Origin: Cherax quadricarinatus
Taxonomy: Eukaryota; Arthropoda; Malacostraca; Decapoda; Parastacidae
DNA: 64,000 nt
NCBI RefSeq assembly: GCF_038502225.1
Contig: NC_091323.1
Span: 24,014,845 to 24,078,844 of the forward strand
Direction of reading: 5' to 3'
The position numbers and the translations under genes are program-made. The notes beneath the pieces were generated by a model. It made no database searches. It was not told the DNA's origin and worked only from the letters and a program-made list of their open reading frames with translations. Below, in pieces: positions 26,604 through 41,141 of this stretch (its first letter is position 1; each line of letters starts with the position of its first letter).

Positions 26604-27207
26604 ATTATTTACTTCAGCTGCTCGGTGTAGTAAGGTGATAATTTATCGTTTACAGTGTATAATAATAAGTGGGCTTTGTAACAGACATCGTTGTTTTGTG
26701 CGCAAATCGTTAAAAAAAGTGTTTTTTTGAGGTAGACACTCAAAATCATGATATGCCGAAGCTGACATCACCAACTTGGCACACCATTCAGTGGCCTAAC
26801 CTGTCGGAAGGGGTTGTATCACCCTCGTTTAATATTTGATCTTGCTGTTCGGTTATGTAAATTCTGTATTATTAAATGGGTTGTACCATGGAGTTATATT
26901 TTGGGTCTATGGGCCTAATCTAACCTATTATTTAACTCAAAATCTTGGTTAGCTTACAACAGGCTGGGTTTAGTTGGGTTTTTTTGTGGTATTAACAAAA
27001 TTTTTCTTCCCACAGGCACAAAATATATGTCTTCAATGCACAACTCGCGTATATTGTTGGAGAATTTACTAAATACTCCATATTTTCTAAGCAACTAAAG
27101 TAAATGTTAACCGTATTTTACCATCTAGCAATAAATAGCAATGATGCTATATTTACGATACCACCGTAAGCTTCACCTTAGTAAAACGTTGTTTCTTATA
27201 TTTACAG

Positions 27208-27414
27208 AAGGTGAGTTTGAGACTAACCGTCTCTATAGAAAGGATGTGATACCAAAGATTACTGCCGATGTCAGGCAGCAGGAGGCTGTGGAGGTGAAGA
27301 AGCAGGAGGTGGCAGCAGGAGCGGTTGCAGCAGCAGCGGCAGAGGCTGCGGTGGTGGGGACTCGTCGACGAGGAGGTTCCAGTGTCCCCAACACCACCAG
27401 CACCACTAAGAGAG
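27208..27414 (+). CDS. Exon 3: Ala/Lys-rich linker with dibasic cluster
   Basis: This 207-bp exon has a good acceptor (atatttacag), donor gtgagc and phase 1-1. It encodes 69 residues: a charged start (GEFETNRLYRKDVIPKITAD), a Gln/Glu/Lys stretch (RQQEAVEVKKQEV), an alanine-rich run (AAGAVAAAAAEAAVVG), then TRRRGGSSVPNTTSTTKR. No recognised domain. The TRRRG and TKR clusters could be proprotein-convertase sites, and the Thr/Ser end fits the start of a glycosylated linker; both are inference. The strict phase match with the flanking VWC exons is the main support. Confidence 0.8.
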
Positions 27415-28047
27415 GTGAGCCACCTCATCACACAACCCACTCATAACAGCCCACTCATAACGCTCCCTCATTCATTTCATACGACTACAGGAACTCAGCC
27501 ACTGACTTGATCACTCAAATAATCAGCCACTGACTTGACCACTACACAAATAACCTGCACATAGAAGAAAGAAGCTCACGAAGACGTTTCGATCCGACTG
27601 GACCATGTCACACACTGACAAGATCACTAACTAGCCACCATTGTGTCGAAGTGGTCTTAAAGTCTGTGTAATATGAAAGACGAACTGAGGACAGTCACTG
27701 TTATGATCTCATAAATTATTCTGACAATTTAATTTAACATTTTTCTGTTGACTTCTTCACGTCTATTTCATGTTAGCATTACTAACATTTATAATAGCTA
27801 AATTAGTCATTTCACTTAAAAAATCTAAAAACCAACAAGTATTAACCTCTTTATGGATATATATAATTAAATAAAAAGGTCTGTAAATTGGAGGTTAGAT
27901 GGTTTATTGTTCCTGTAACTAAACTTTTTTTAAAATAAAGTTCTCAACTGTGGTGATATTATTTTCTTTAAAAATAAGGAGGTCGTTCGCAGAATTCATA
28001 ACCTGTGTATAGAGACTGCCATGTCACTAAACTGATTCTTGATTCAA

Positions 28048-28158
<111 letters not shown>

Positions 28159-28203
28159 AATGTGTTGCAGTGTCAGACAAGATGGTGTCAGACAAGGTTT
28201 ATA

Positions 28204-28920
<717 letters not shown>

Positions 28921-30099
28921 GTCTGGCAGAGATCCTGAATAGTGAAATGGTGAACAGATATCCTAAACATTTAATAAAGAATAATACCTCTACAACCCAT
29001 TCGCTTAACTTTTCCCCGCTTGCACCTGCACCACCTTAGTCCCGCACCTTCCCTTCTTCCCAAAACAATTCGTGCACTACATGCAGCAGACATAATGTAT
29101 ATAAAAGAGCACCCTGTAAAGATAATTAAAATAAATAGATAAGCTTTCTAATACAACTTAAAAATAATTCTGAGACAAAGCTAACATTATGGCAACCTTG
29201 ACTTAAACAAATATATGTACATCTAATTTTAAATGAAAAACTGCATGTCTTAAAATTATATTATCATAGAGCGATTTCATCGATGACTGATATGGTGGAG
29301 AGTAGGGACGCGCCCTCATGTCCTACTTGGGTTACCCATGTGAACGTAAACCTCAACTGTTGCAACAAGTCTACACTTACACCACATGACACTAGAACTG
29401 CTGCATCAGGTATACACCTACACTATTCACACTAACACTACACTGGTACAAAAGAAAAGAAGTACGTTCACATACGCTGTATACAGTTATAGAAAAAAAA
29501 AACAGATTCCTTGTTAGGTACTCCCCTCCAGCGGATACCTCGTGTGGTTTTTTTCTAATTTTCTTCTATTACGATCTTATGCGTGCGAGAAATATAAAAC
29601 TCTCTGGGTAAATCTCACATTGTCAGCGCTGGTGTTTTTTTAGTTAAAGGCAATTAGTAACTACATAAATGTATCATTTTTTTATGTTTTTAGACAGACA
29701 CTGGTCGTCCACAAAACCCTAAATAGCTTTGGAGCAATAACAAATAAGTTTGTGAGTTTTCGCCGGACAAACGTAGATAATCTGCTTCATAGATGTGAAC
29801 CATCGACTGTAATTAATAACTGTGCACTATCTTACTGAAGTTAGGAAGATCGAAAGGAGTTTAAGGAGAAATAAGAGGCCAATTCTGCGGAACGTACAAG
29901 TTAAAATGTTATAATGTTCAATTATAGAATTTTAGAAAAGTATTACTTTAACTGAGCAGCAGCTGGGAGGCGCATTTAAAGGTCGCACTAAAAAAATACC
30001 ACTACTACCTGTTACTAGTTACCCCACTGTTACTAGTTACCTTCACATTTCCGGTTTGAGATATCTCCAAAACTAGAGAATATACATTACATTTGAACA

Positions 30100-30101
<2 letters not shown>

Positions 30102-30160
<59 letters not shown>
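30102..30160. repeat. (TAA)n microsatellite
   Basis: About 19 AAT/TAA triplets. Confidence 0.96.
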
Positions 30161-30281
30161 GCGAATAAATAAATGTATCAATAAAAGTTGTAAACGATGG
30201 AACTATTGTCATTGTGAAAACGATTGTTCGTTTACGAACGATGGAGCCACTGTCAATGTACGAACGCTGGAGCCAGTATTC

Positions 30282-30466
30282 TTGTACGGGAGATCCCCTC
30301 AAGGGAGGTTCCTTGACGCTGGCGAGGGGCACTTGATCTAGGGAATTGGATCTGTGCTCCAGTTCCCTGAATTGAGCCTGAATACCTTCCATCCACCCCC
30401 CTACATGCGCTGTATAATCTTACGGGTTTAGCGCTCCCCCATGATTATAATAATTGTACGGGAGAT
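30282..30466 (-). mobile_element. SINE with 13-bp target-site duplication
   Basis: The direct repeat ttgtacgggagat at 30282-30294 and 30454-30466 flanks a body of about 159 bp. On the minus strand the body contains gagcgctaaacccgtaagat and ggaactggagcacagatcca. The perfect duplication is strong evidence of retrotransposition. A diverged relative with gcgctaaaccc lies at 35866-35990. Confidence 0.85.
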
Positions 30467-31891
30467 TAAACTGTCATTGTACGAACGATAGAACTATCGG
30501 CAGTAAAGAACAAATATAAATATAGACGAGCCTAAATAACGATGAAAACGTGGTAAAAATAATATAGGTGTCAAAAAATAAAAAATATAGCGATTTTTAT
30601 AAGAACTCTTACCAAATGTTTTCCGCATTCACTGTATTTTAAATTATATGCTTGTAGGCATTAGTTAATTTTTCGCTACTTATATTTACATTATATATGA
30701 GTTCTGATGATTTATTTCAAGAAATATGAGACTTTACGATGATCAGTTTGGTGGAGAGAAACAACCTTGGATGTACCAATACTGTCACCACATTATTAAA
30801 TTTCCCCTGAGTTGCAGGGAATGTGAACGGGCACATGAGCAGTATCGTGATGATCACTAATAGAATCTTTAGTCACCTCTGAAACTGAAGGGCCATGGGT
30901 TCAAAGTTTCTGGTGTTTCTGTCATCTTATAAGAACCAAAACAGGATTTTGTAAGGCAACACACACCATGATAAACTTGTCGACATAAAACCGACGCCAC
31001 CTTGTTTTGTGGTGAAGTCTTCTTCAGTTATTTTACACTGTGTGGTGTGCTAACTCGGGTGGATCATTCAACGCAAGAACATTGGCCTAAGCTTATACAC
31101 AAATTTCGAAACAACATCATTGTTGCAGGCACATATATATTTAACTAAGAATTATTCAACAAAGTCAGCAAAGAGTGAATCCGATGCTCAAGTAATGTAT
31201 GCGACTATCTTGAACGGTGGTACTGGAGTAATGTTAAAGTATTTTCACATGTGGAGTGATACTGGAGTAACATGTGAGTACCTGATGAAACTGCATCACG
31301 TGCAATATAACATGGCAAATGTGTATTCTTCTTTGTCTTGATAACTTATAACCCTAATCTGAGTCTCTCTAACCATGATATCTCAATAACAAATGGCAAG
31401 AATATTTAAGAAAGCAATGGGAATATTGAGTAAGATGTAAATTATCATATTCTTGGATATAATAAATTCAAAATTCTTGGTTTGTTGCCACGGAAATCAA
31501 TATCGATAGTAACCTGGGACGATGCAAGTAGAGATAGACAAAAGTTTTACTGTGCGTGTTAACACTGTATGTTAACCTTCAGTAATAAGTGTGAAAGGTG
31601 TGAGTGTCACCGCTAAGAAAAATGGAAATGATACATTATACTCCTTGGCCACAATTTACAGCAGTTCTTACTATTAATACAGTATAGAAAGCACTAAAAA
31701 GGTACTGTCACAGTGTTTTAAAAATGTTTTTGCTATACTTGGTAATTAATCTATTATTAACGGAGCTAATAATTTGTCGGCTTGTTTCAAAAATGACACA
31801 AAAATTATTTGTACATAATGATCGTCAGTTTAATTGCACGTCAAGTTGTTTTGAACGCTACACTGAGCAATATTTTTTGCCAAGCACGTTC

Positions 31892-32205
31892 TTTTGTACA
31901 TTATTATTATTATTAAAGATTAGCCGGTATTCTCCCGGCCCGGGCCTTTTCCAAGTGGTGGCCCGGCCTTGGCTCCCTCTTTAGGGAGTGTCTGAGACCT
32001 AAGTCTCCCATGGGAGGAGGCACAAGTACCTCCTCATCTTTGGGACCAACTGTCCCCAGGCCTAGCCACAAGCTAGGCCTCTCTGGTCTGCCATCCCCGC
32101 CCCAAGGGGGCTAATGGGAATGACAGTCTTATGAGCTAAAGGCTCGGGCTCAGGCACCTACCCTACCCTAGAAGGGTTAGGCATGGTGTCGATCTTTTTG
32201 TACAT
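31892..32205 (-). mobile_element. GC-rich SINE-like repeat, copy 1
   Basis: About 290 bp of GC-rich sequence (gattagccggtattctcccg to gggttaggcatggtgtcgat) with a TTA-rich tail on its left, so the element reads on the minus strand and ends in (TAA)n. A perfect 10-bp duplication, ttttgtacat, flanks it (31892-31901 and 32196-32205). A second copy at 37094-37388 differs at only about two positions in the core, so the family has moved recently. No RT or clear tRNA promoter boxes seen. Confidence 0.8.
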
Positions 32206-32333
32206 ATGTACTCGTAAAAAATGTATTCAGGATTTTAATGGAGACTTTCATCCTCGTTAAACTGTATGCTCTCCTAATATATAGTACGAGGTGCAGTCTC
32301 GTCCTTATATGCCTTCCTGTTAGTCTTTTATTT

Positions 32334-32382
32334 TTATAGTTCCTTGATATGTGAGAAATCACGAAAGCAATTGTGATCTTAT

Positions 32383-32386
<4 letters not shown>
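32334..32386. mobile_element. Degenerate family H hairpin remnant
   Basis: Contains agttccttgatatgtgagaa and atcacgaaagc, then tgatcttatt and (TA)n, matching one arm end and the extension of family H. Confidence 0.55.

Positions 32387-32466
<80 letters not shown>
32387..32466. repeat. (TA)n microsatellite
   Basis: About 40 TA units. Confidence 0.97.
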
Positions 32467-32471
<5 letters not shown>

Positions 32472-33674
32472 CTCCCTAATAAGTTTGGGATCAATTCGGC
32501 GGGCAGATTCTCCTCAAGACTGTTGCTCCCTGTTTAGTCTGAGAACGCGACAATTCGGAGTTGGATCACGTTCAAATGTCATATTGCATTTTTTACTGAA
32601 CCACTTCCCGGAACTAAATAATTTGCGATATAATAAAACCAAGGTTAAGGACAACCTGCTTATTTATTGCAGGTACTGGAAGCACAATGACACTTGTCCG
32701 TGATGATCTTTAGTACTGTTTTTCGCCAGTGCAAACAACGGCTCATTTTTACAACATTAATACAAAACAATTTTGTATAGGCTAAACTTATGTTGTAACT
32801 CACTTTATAGACATATTTACCATCACATAAGATAAACTAAGTTAGAGTCGATAAAAAAAATTTGCCATTAGGAAAACCATATGTATTATCCAACTCATTT
32901 TCCTATGTAAATGCCATATATTTCCTTTTGCTATGGAAACAGTGAATGTGACACAGAACACTGGTTTTGTTATACAATGTCTATTTCCACAGTCTCCTAG
33001 TTGGTTGCGTGTCTATATTCACTCACCGAAACAGTCTTGCCTTCATGTATTTTAAGATTTATTGATGCTGATATGTTATAATTGGTTAAACATGGTTAGT
33101 TAATGTTAACCTAACTTAAATAGCGTTTGCGGAGTAATAAAAGCAGAAAACCAGCAATGGTGTTAGTACAGGTTGATATTATCGATGTCACTGAGGCACA
33201 TAACAAAGCAATTAATGTTTCAATTTTTAAACACAACAATAAAACAAGAAAGGTGGTACCTGCCTTTTTTACAGTTACAAACTCTTGTATATTCGCAACA
33301 CTAGCCACTGACCACAACACGCCGCTCAACATAAGCAATCATATCAGTTTCAATCTCTAGCCACCAACAACCTGACTTATCGAAAATAGGCCGCGATTAG
33401 TCTCCAGCATTCCTTGCTTTGAATGTCTCATACGGGTTTCACGCTCCATGAAATATAACAATAACAATATACGCTCAGAGAACTAATAGTATTATTCACA
33501 AGCTTCCACCATCTGCTGTCATACAACGATCCATTTACAACAGCTCATGGTGATATATACTAAATAACGGGTCTTTCAGTCACTGAAGAACTCAACAAGC
33601 ACCTTTCACTGACTCCATATGATCCTATTACCATGATCCATTGAGTGCTTGATCCCTATTGCATGTCCCGGCAG

Positions 33675-33860
33675 CCCTGCATGACTTCATAAAGTCCTAA
33701 TGACCATGCACGAATACAATAGCATGACTTACTAACCCTGCATGACTTCATAAAGTCCTAAGGATCCTGCACGAATACAATAGCATGACTTACTAACCCT
33801 GCATGACTCCAATAACTTGTCCCACTGACCCAGCATGATCCCAGTGCCACATCCCTAGAA
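33675..33860. repeat. 61-bp tandem repeat
   Basis: Copies start at 33675, 33736 and 33797 (ccctgcatgacttcataaag...), with the third diverging. It lies just upstream of VWC exon 4. Confidence 0.9.
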
Positions 33861-34017
33861 CCAAATAGCTAGTTGCTTGCATGCTGACAACAGTACGTCC
33901 ACAGCGACTGCACCAGCCTCCCACCTTCCCTACAACCAACACGTCCAACAGTGACCCTTCATGACTCCACTATCACTCTCCACTAAGTGGCTTCCTCCTC
34001 CCTGGCGGTTCCGTCAG

Positions 34018-34200
34018 GGTGTGTGGCCGAGGGGGCCGTGTTCGCCGAAGGTTCGGCCATGGTGTCGCCAGATGAATGCTCCTACTGCTTCTGTATACAT
34101 GGCAACCGTCGCTGTGTGGCACCTAAGTGTCTCTTGCCGGTAGAAGGCTGCCGGCCCCGCTACCGAGCCTTCACTTGCTGCCCCACCTTCTACGACTGTC
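34018..34200 (+). CDS. Exon 4: von Willebrand factor type C domain
   Basis: This 183-bp exon (phase 1-1) has an acceptor ending gttccgtcag and donor gtaagt. It encodes one complete VWC domain of about 60 residues: CVAEGAVFAEGSAMVSPDEC, SYCFC, RRCVAPKC, EGCRP and FTCCPTFYDC. Ten cysteines are in canonical order, CxxC...CxC...C...C...C...CC...C. The exon is GC-rich compared with its AT-rich surroundings, which makes its borders clear. The preceding 350 bp of intron carries a 61-bp tandem repeat. Confidence 0.93.
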
Positions 34201-34641
34201 GTAAGTATCCCTTCATTACATCGTTCGTCTACATATACCGTGTGTGTACTTCGATAACCTCGCCCTTCCAGCAAGTACCGTAAGTATTATCAAGCTGCCG
34301 CTCGTTCACTAAACCCCCTCCCCCTCCTCCTCTCTCTCTCTCTCCAAACTTTTTATATGATTGTCGAATGTTGAACGACTCCGCCTGCGTTCGTATTTTG
34401 CTTGGTATATTTCTTTCTCAGCACCATGGGCAGGTTGGGTAGCATCTAAGATACCGTCAGGCCACCAGATTCCTGGAACCAGGGTTCATACAACTTGCAG
34501 CGTCGTGAACAATAATGTTTGTGCTCCTTCAGCTCTCTTACCAATCTCTCCGACTCTCCGAATAGTAAAAATAATTACAGAATCGATATTTTTTTTAAGA
34601 ATACTGTGTTTGATGCTAAATTCTTCTTTCAATGAAACATG

Positions 34642-34645
<4 letters not shown>

Positions 34646-34681
<36 letters not shown>

Positions 34682-34711
34682 AAAGAGAGGGCCACACACA
34701 CACACACACAC
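34646..34711. repeat. (GA)n-(CA)n microsatellites
   Basis: About 14 GA units, a G run, then about 10 CA units. Confidence 0.95.
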
Positions 34712-34904
34712 ATCTAACACTTCATTATATCTTCTGACTCCAACTGGCTCAGTCTAGACTCGAGCCTCTGTTAGACATATTACCAAGTTGAGTAGTATCG
34801 TAACATCTCGACCATACGAATAATGGACAGCATTTCTGCTAACATTAAATTTAATTTTCTGAATGCTTCTTCTAGAAGAAATACTGTCAAATCTTCGCTT
34901 ATGG

Positions 34905-35000
34905 TGTGGAAGCCGGTAAGATGTGGTACCCAACCAGGTGTTATGCCTGAAAGGTTCGAATCCTGTCTATGAAGTCTGAGGATGTGAAAAGCACACACAG
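34905..35000 (+). mobile_element. Possible tRNA-derived SINE fragment
   Basis: A B-box-like ggttcgaatcc at 34953-34963 is preceded by aaccaggtgttatgcctgaa. No convincing A box or cloverleaf; low confidence. Confidence 0.3.
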
Positions 35001-35165
35001 CATACATATGTAATTATCATTATGTACACAAACATGCACGCACGCATGCACGCAAACAATCCATAACTATAAACTTTAACCACGTAACAGGATACGCTCT
35101 AAATGTCACTCCACACTTATTAATACACTGTTTTTGTAACTGTCACAGGGTGTTGCGTTATTTAC

Positions 35166-35400
35166 CTGAAGGGCTTGGGAACACTTTTATCAAACCACTA
35201 GAGGACTTGGGAACACTTTTATCAGACCACTGGAGGACTTGGGAATACTTTTATCAGACCACTGGAGGACTTGGGAACACTTTTATCAGACCACTGGAGG
35301 ACTTGGGAACACTTCCTAAGCAACTGGAGGACTTGGAAACACTTTTCCTAGACGACTGGAGGACTTGGAAACACTTTTACCAAACCACAGGAGGATTTTT
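35166..35400. repeat. Minisatellite, about 32-bp unit
   Basis: Units of ggaggacttgggaacacttt plus tatcagaccact, seven copies, partly shortened near 35310-35340. Confidence 0.92.
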
Positions 35401-35865
35401 TCTTTCAGATGGCAAAAGTATACTGTTGCAGAAAACACACACACACACACTGTGCTACTTGACTCTCTGTATAACGTAAACCAGAAATAATACATTCTCA
35501 GTTTTCCAACAGCTCATCAGCATTTTACAAAAATTTCGACATGGTCTCAACAGATGTTACATCTCTAGTTCGTACTTTTTTTTCCAAGATAAGCACTCGA
35601 TTTTGAGATTCTCTTAGTATACAGGGAAACTTTAAACCCGTAAGGATTATCTACAGTGCCCGGAAAATGGGAGGTAATCACCGGTATCAAGACACACCTC
35701 TTGACTCTGGGTCACCAGAATAAGGCTTGAGAGCGAAGGTCACCAAAACCTTAAATGCCGATAATGCTTAACACGAATATAAATTTTGATTTCAAAATGA
35801 ATGTACAAACATGTAATAATCTGACGGCTTACAGAATGCACAGCATCCTACTGTTACATTCATAG

Positions 35866-35990
35866 TGAAGCGCTAAACCCTTAAGGGTCACTCAGCGCCT
35901 GAGGAATAAATTGCAACCGGATCTGATCAAAGGAGGGGGGATGATAGCTCTAATTGAGTAGGTCAAAAGCCCGTCACTAATATTAGGGTA
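35866..35990 (+). mobile_element. Diverged SINE fragment
   Basis: gaagcgctaaacccttaagg resembles the gcgctaaacccgtaag end of the SINE at 30295-30453; the rest is too diverged to bound. Confidence 0.45.
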
Positions 35991-36019
35991 CACCAGTGAA
36001 GGGAGGGAAACGTATAGCC

Positions 36020-36412
36020 ATGTGTAACACTGTGGTAACGTGTTACACACGTTATCACAGTGTATCATACAAAAGTTTTACGCATCACAGTGTGTAAAAC
36101 TGTGGTGTAACGTGTCTAATACTGTGGTATAACGTGTGTAATATTATGTCATAACGTATGTAACACCGTGTTATAACGTATATAACAATGTTATAACGTG
36201 TGTAGCATTGTGGTATGTAACATTCACCTAGTTGTGGTTGCAGGGGACAAGTCATAGCTCCTGGTCCCGCCTCTTCACTGGTGGCTACTAGGCCCACTCT
36301 CCCCGCTCCATGAGCTTATCATACATCTTCTTAAAGTTATGTATGGATCCTGCCTCCACTACGTGTATAACACTGGTATAATATGTGTAACACTGTTATA
36401 ACGTGTGTAACA
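36020..36412. repeat. GTGTAACACTGTGGTATAAC tandem repeat split by a LINE tail
   Basis: Irregular units of about 20 bp (gtgtaacactgtggtataac and variants) at 36020-36224 resume at 36361-36412. Between them lies a CR1-like 3' fragment, so the insertion is younger than the array. Confidence 0.8.
36225..36360 (-). mobile_element. CR1/L2-like 3' tail inserted in a minisatellite
   Basis: Minus-strand 3' terminus: on the + strand ttcacctagttgtggttgca, ctcctggtcccgcctcttca, then cttaaagttatgtatggatc. It matches 38725-38870 and 59820-59960 and is 5'-truncated after about 136 bp. Confidence 0.85.
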
Positions 36413-37093
36413 CTAATGAAGTGAGGTGATTTAATTTTGATTAGGAATTGAACAAAACAACTAATTTCTTTCAAAATAATGGTTACCCTTGACATATTAT
36501 TCAGTCCATGAAAAATATTTGGACGAAACTGTTTAAACCCCCTAAGTCAGTATACACAGTACCCAGAGATATTAAGTATATTGGACTTCCTTAATGAGAA
36601 CATATTAGTTTCACCATTAGAAACTTTCAGCATTATGGCTTGAACTTCATCCTCAAATTTCTTTCAGATTTAATTTTATTAATTCTTAACTATTGATTCA
36701 GTCTTTAAATTTAAAGACAGACTCCCTATACTTTTATGTTCAAATACTACATATAGATATGTCCCAACCGTTCACCGGGAGCATAGAGGTGTGTCTCAAA
36801 GAATCGATCTTCCTCTGACTTGCCCTTCCCAGTCTGAAATTCGGGAACATTCATTTGTATTAAATCACCCGTGAAATTCTCGTGACTTTAAAATTTTGAA
36901 TAAATGCTTTAATTCACTTGACTTAGATTGTTGGAATCTTTGCATATGCAGAACTTAACACCTGAGCTTAATAACAAGGAAAAATTAGTTCATTTCTTCA
37001 CTGTGAATAACCTGCCATGGTTAACCACTTTAGAAATGTATTAGGAAAACTTTATATACATAGGACTTGAAGCCAGATCTTAATAACAAACAA

Positions 37094-37388
37094 TTAGTTA
37101 GTTAGTTAAAGATTAGCCGGTATTCTCCCGGCCCGGGCCTTTTCCAAGTGGTGGCCCGGCCTTGGCTCCCTCTTTAGGGAGTGTCTGAGACCTAAGTCTC
37201 CCATGGGAGGAGGCACAAATATCTCCTCATCTTTGGGACCAACTGTCCCCAGGCCTAGCCACAAGCTAGGCCTCTCTGGTCTGCCATCCCCGCCCCAAGG
37301 GGGCTAATGGGAATGACAGTCTTATGAGCTAAAGGCTCGGGCTCAGGCACCTACCCTACCCTAGAAGGGTTAGGCATGGTGTCGATCA
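37094..37388 (-). mobile_element. GC-rich SINE-like repeat, copy 2
   Basis: Nearly identical to 31902-32195 (cacaaatatctcctc here, cacaagtacctcctc there). Its 3' tail is (TTAG)n/(CTAA)n rather than (TAA)n. A target duplication is not clear; aacaaa-type sequence occurs on both sides. Confidence 0.82.
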
Positions 37389-38033
37389 TATATAAACAAA
37401 AAACTGTTCAACTCTTCATTGTTAATAATTTGCCAAAGTTTACCACTGAAGAAATGCATGGGAAGCCTTATATGTATAACAGTTTTCACCTATTGAAACA
37501 TTAATGTATTCTTTAGACTTTTTTCCTGAAAATTTTGATTATGTGTACGGTATTAAAGACTGCTTGGTTTGTATTACTGAACATTTTACATAACATTAAA
37601 ATAATCATATGTTTTAAGTGGTTCCATTTGAAATATGTTAACTTCAGGTCTAACCTATACCAGTGTAATTTTATTGATGCACAACTATATTTTAGATTAT
37701 TATAGTTTGATATTTATTTCACATTTAACTTCTAACTAGAATTTAACCTATATTATTGTTCTACTTGTATAACATTCTCGCATGATTTTTTTCCTACATA
37801 AATCATTCAATTGTTTTCTGAAATTTTTAGCATAATCTTATTTTCTTTAAAATATGTTAGTGCTATATTTTAAGTCCGTTGTAAATCATGTTGACTAAAT
37901 TACTCAGTTCATACTGCAGACAGAATTTTAAATGTTTTAAAATTGTGCCTTACGTTTGTTGTAATACATTTTAATTTTAGAGTCTGTTGATGGATGAAGA
38001 AACATCCGAAACGTCAGTAAAGAAACTGGATGT

Positions 38034-38034
<1 letters not shown>

Positions 38035-38080
<46 letters not shown>
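38035..38080. repeat. (TA)n microsatellite
   Basis: About 22 TA units ending at the RTE-type 3' terminus. Confidence 0.95.

Positions 38081-39838
<1,758 letters not shown>

Positions 39839-39933
<95 letters not shown>
39839..39933. repeat. (TG)n microsatellite
   Basis: About 47 TG units linking the truncated CR1 5' end directly to M390 copy 2. Confidence 0.97.
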
Positions 39934-39936
<3 letters not shown>

Positions 39937-40319
39937 GTGCCGAATAGGCAGAACTAGCGATCTTGGCTTAAATAGCAACGCTCATCTTGCCATATAGGAC
40001 AAGCGAAAATTTGTGTATGCAATAATTTCGCCAAAATCATTCTGAACCTAACGATAAAAATATATTTCACTGTGTTTGTTTAGTATTAAATTATTGTAAA
40101 CATATCTAAAATATATTTAGCTGGGTTAGGCTAAAATAAATTGTTCTTGTTATAATAAGGTTAGGTAAGTTTTCTAAGATTATTTTGGTGCAAAATTAAA
40201 AATTTTTACATTAACATTAATGAAAAAATATATCTTTAAATGTATAAGAAAATTTTTTTTAGAAAGGACTTAATTTTAAGTAAGTTCTTGCTAACTGACC
40301 AGTTTTGCCTATTCGGCAC
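39934..40319. mobile_element. TIR MITE, family M390, copy 2
   Basis: Starts gtcgtgccgaataggcagaa and ends ttttgcctattcggcac, having lost the last few bases. Same orientation as copy 1. With copy 3 it forms a palindrome. Confidence 0.85.
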
Positions 40320-40329
40320 ATATATACAT

Positions 40330-40403
<74 letters not shown>
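40320..40403. repeat. (CA)n-(TA)n loop between inverted MITEs
   Basis: About 84 bp of CA and TA dinucleotides separating M390 copies 2 and 3. Confidence 0.93.
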
Positions 40404-40788
40404 GTCGTGCCGAATATGTAAAACTGGTCAATTAGCAAAAACTCATTTAAAGTTAAGTCCTTTCTAAAATTTTATCTTATACGTTTAAAGATATATTTTT
40501 TTCATTAATGTTGATGTAAAAATTTATAATTTTGCACCAAAATGAACTTAGAAAACTTACCTAACCTTTTTATAACAAGAACAATTTATTTTAGCCTAAC
40601 CCAACTAAGTATATTTTAGATATGTTTACAATAATTTAATACTAAACAAACACAGTGAAATATATTTTTTTCGTTAGGTTCAGAATGATTTTGGCGAAAT
40701 TATTGCATACACAAATTTTCACTTGTCCTATATGGCAAGATGAGCTTTGCTATTTAAGCCAAGGTTGCAAGTTCTGCCTATTCGGCAC

Positions 40789-40791
<3 letters not shown>
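40404..40791. mobile_element. TIR MITE, family M390, copy 3 (inverted)
   Basis: Starts gtcgtgccgaatatgtaaaa and ends ttctgcctattcggcacgac. Its interior is the reverse complement of copy 2 (for example ttttagcctaacccaactaa). Confidence 0.86.

Positions 40792-40845
<54 letters not shown>
40792..40845. repeat. (TA)n microsatellite
   Basis: About 27 TA units between M390 copy 3 and a palindromic element. Confidence 0.96.
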
Positions 40846-40847
<2 letters not shown>

Positions 40848-41141
40848 GGATGGAAATCTTTAGCTCTAGATCTTTCGCATTTTCGTGCGTACTCAGGGGC
40901 TATGCAATGTCGCAAGACAGCAACAGTTAGCAGGGGAAATTCTCTGAGGCAAGGCAGAAGGTATCAATGGCAGCCCATGACACAACGTCGCAATGTTGAC
41001 TCTGTGGCATTGGCTACAGCTGATACCTTCTGCCTTGCTCAAAAGAATTTCCTCTCCTATCTGTTGCTGTCTTGCAACACTGCATAGCTCCTGAGTACGC
41101 CCGAGAGTGCGAAAGATCTAGAGCTAAAGATTTCCATCCCC
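40846..41141. mobile_element. 296-bp palindromic foldback element
   Basis: Left arm ggggatggaaatctttagct ... gcaaggcagaaggtatca (40846-40968) pairs with right arm tgataccttctgccttgctc ... agctaaagatttccatcccc (about 41019-41141), over 120 bp each with scattered mismatches and a centre of about 50 bp. No ORF. Only one copy is in the window. Confidence 0.85.

Noticed and set aside
30880..30925. Possible tRNA-like B box (gggttcaaagt)
   Set aside because: Poor match and no A box or family copies.
33111..33360. Opposed 75-77 codon ORFs with regular composition
   Set aside because: No domain, and no acceptor or donor that joins in frame to the VWC gene.
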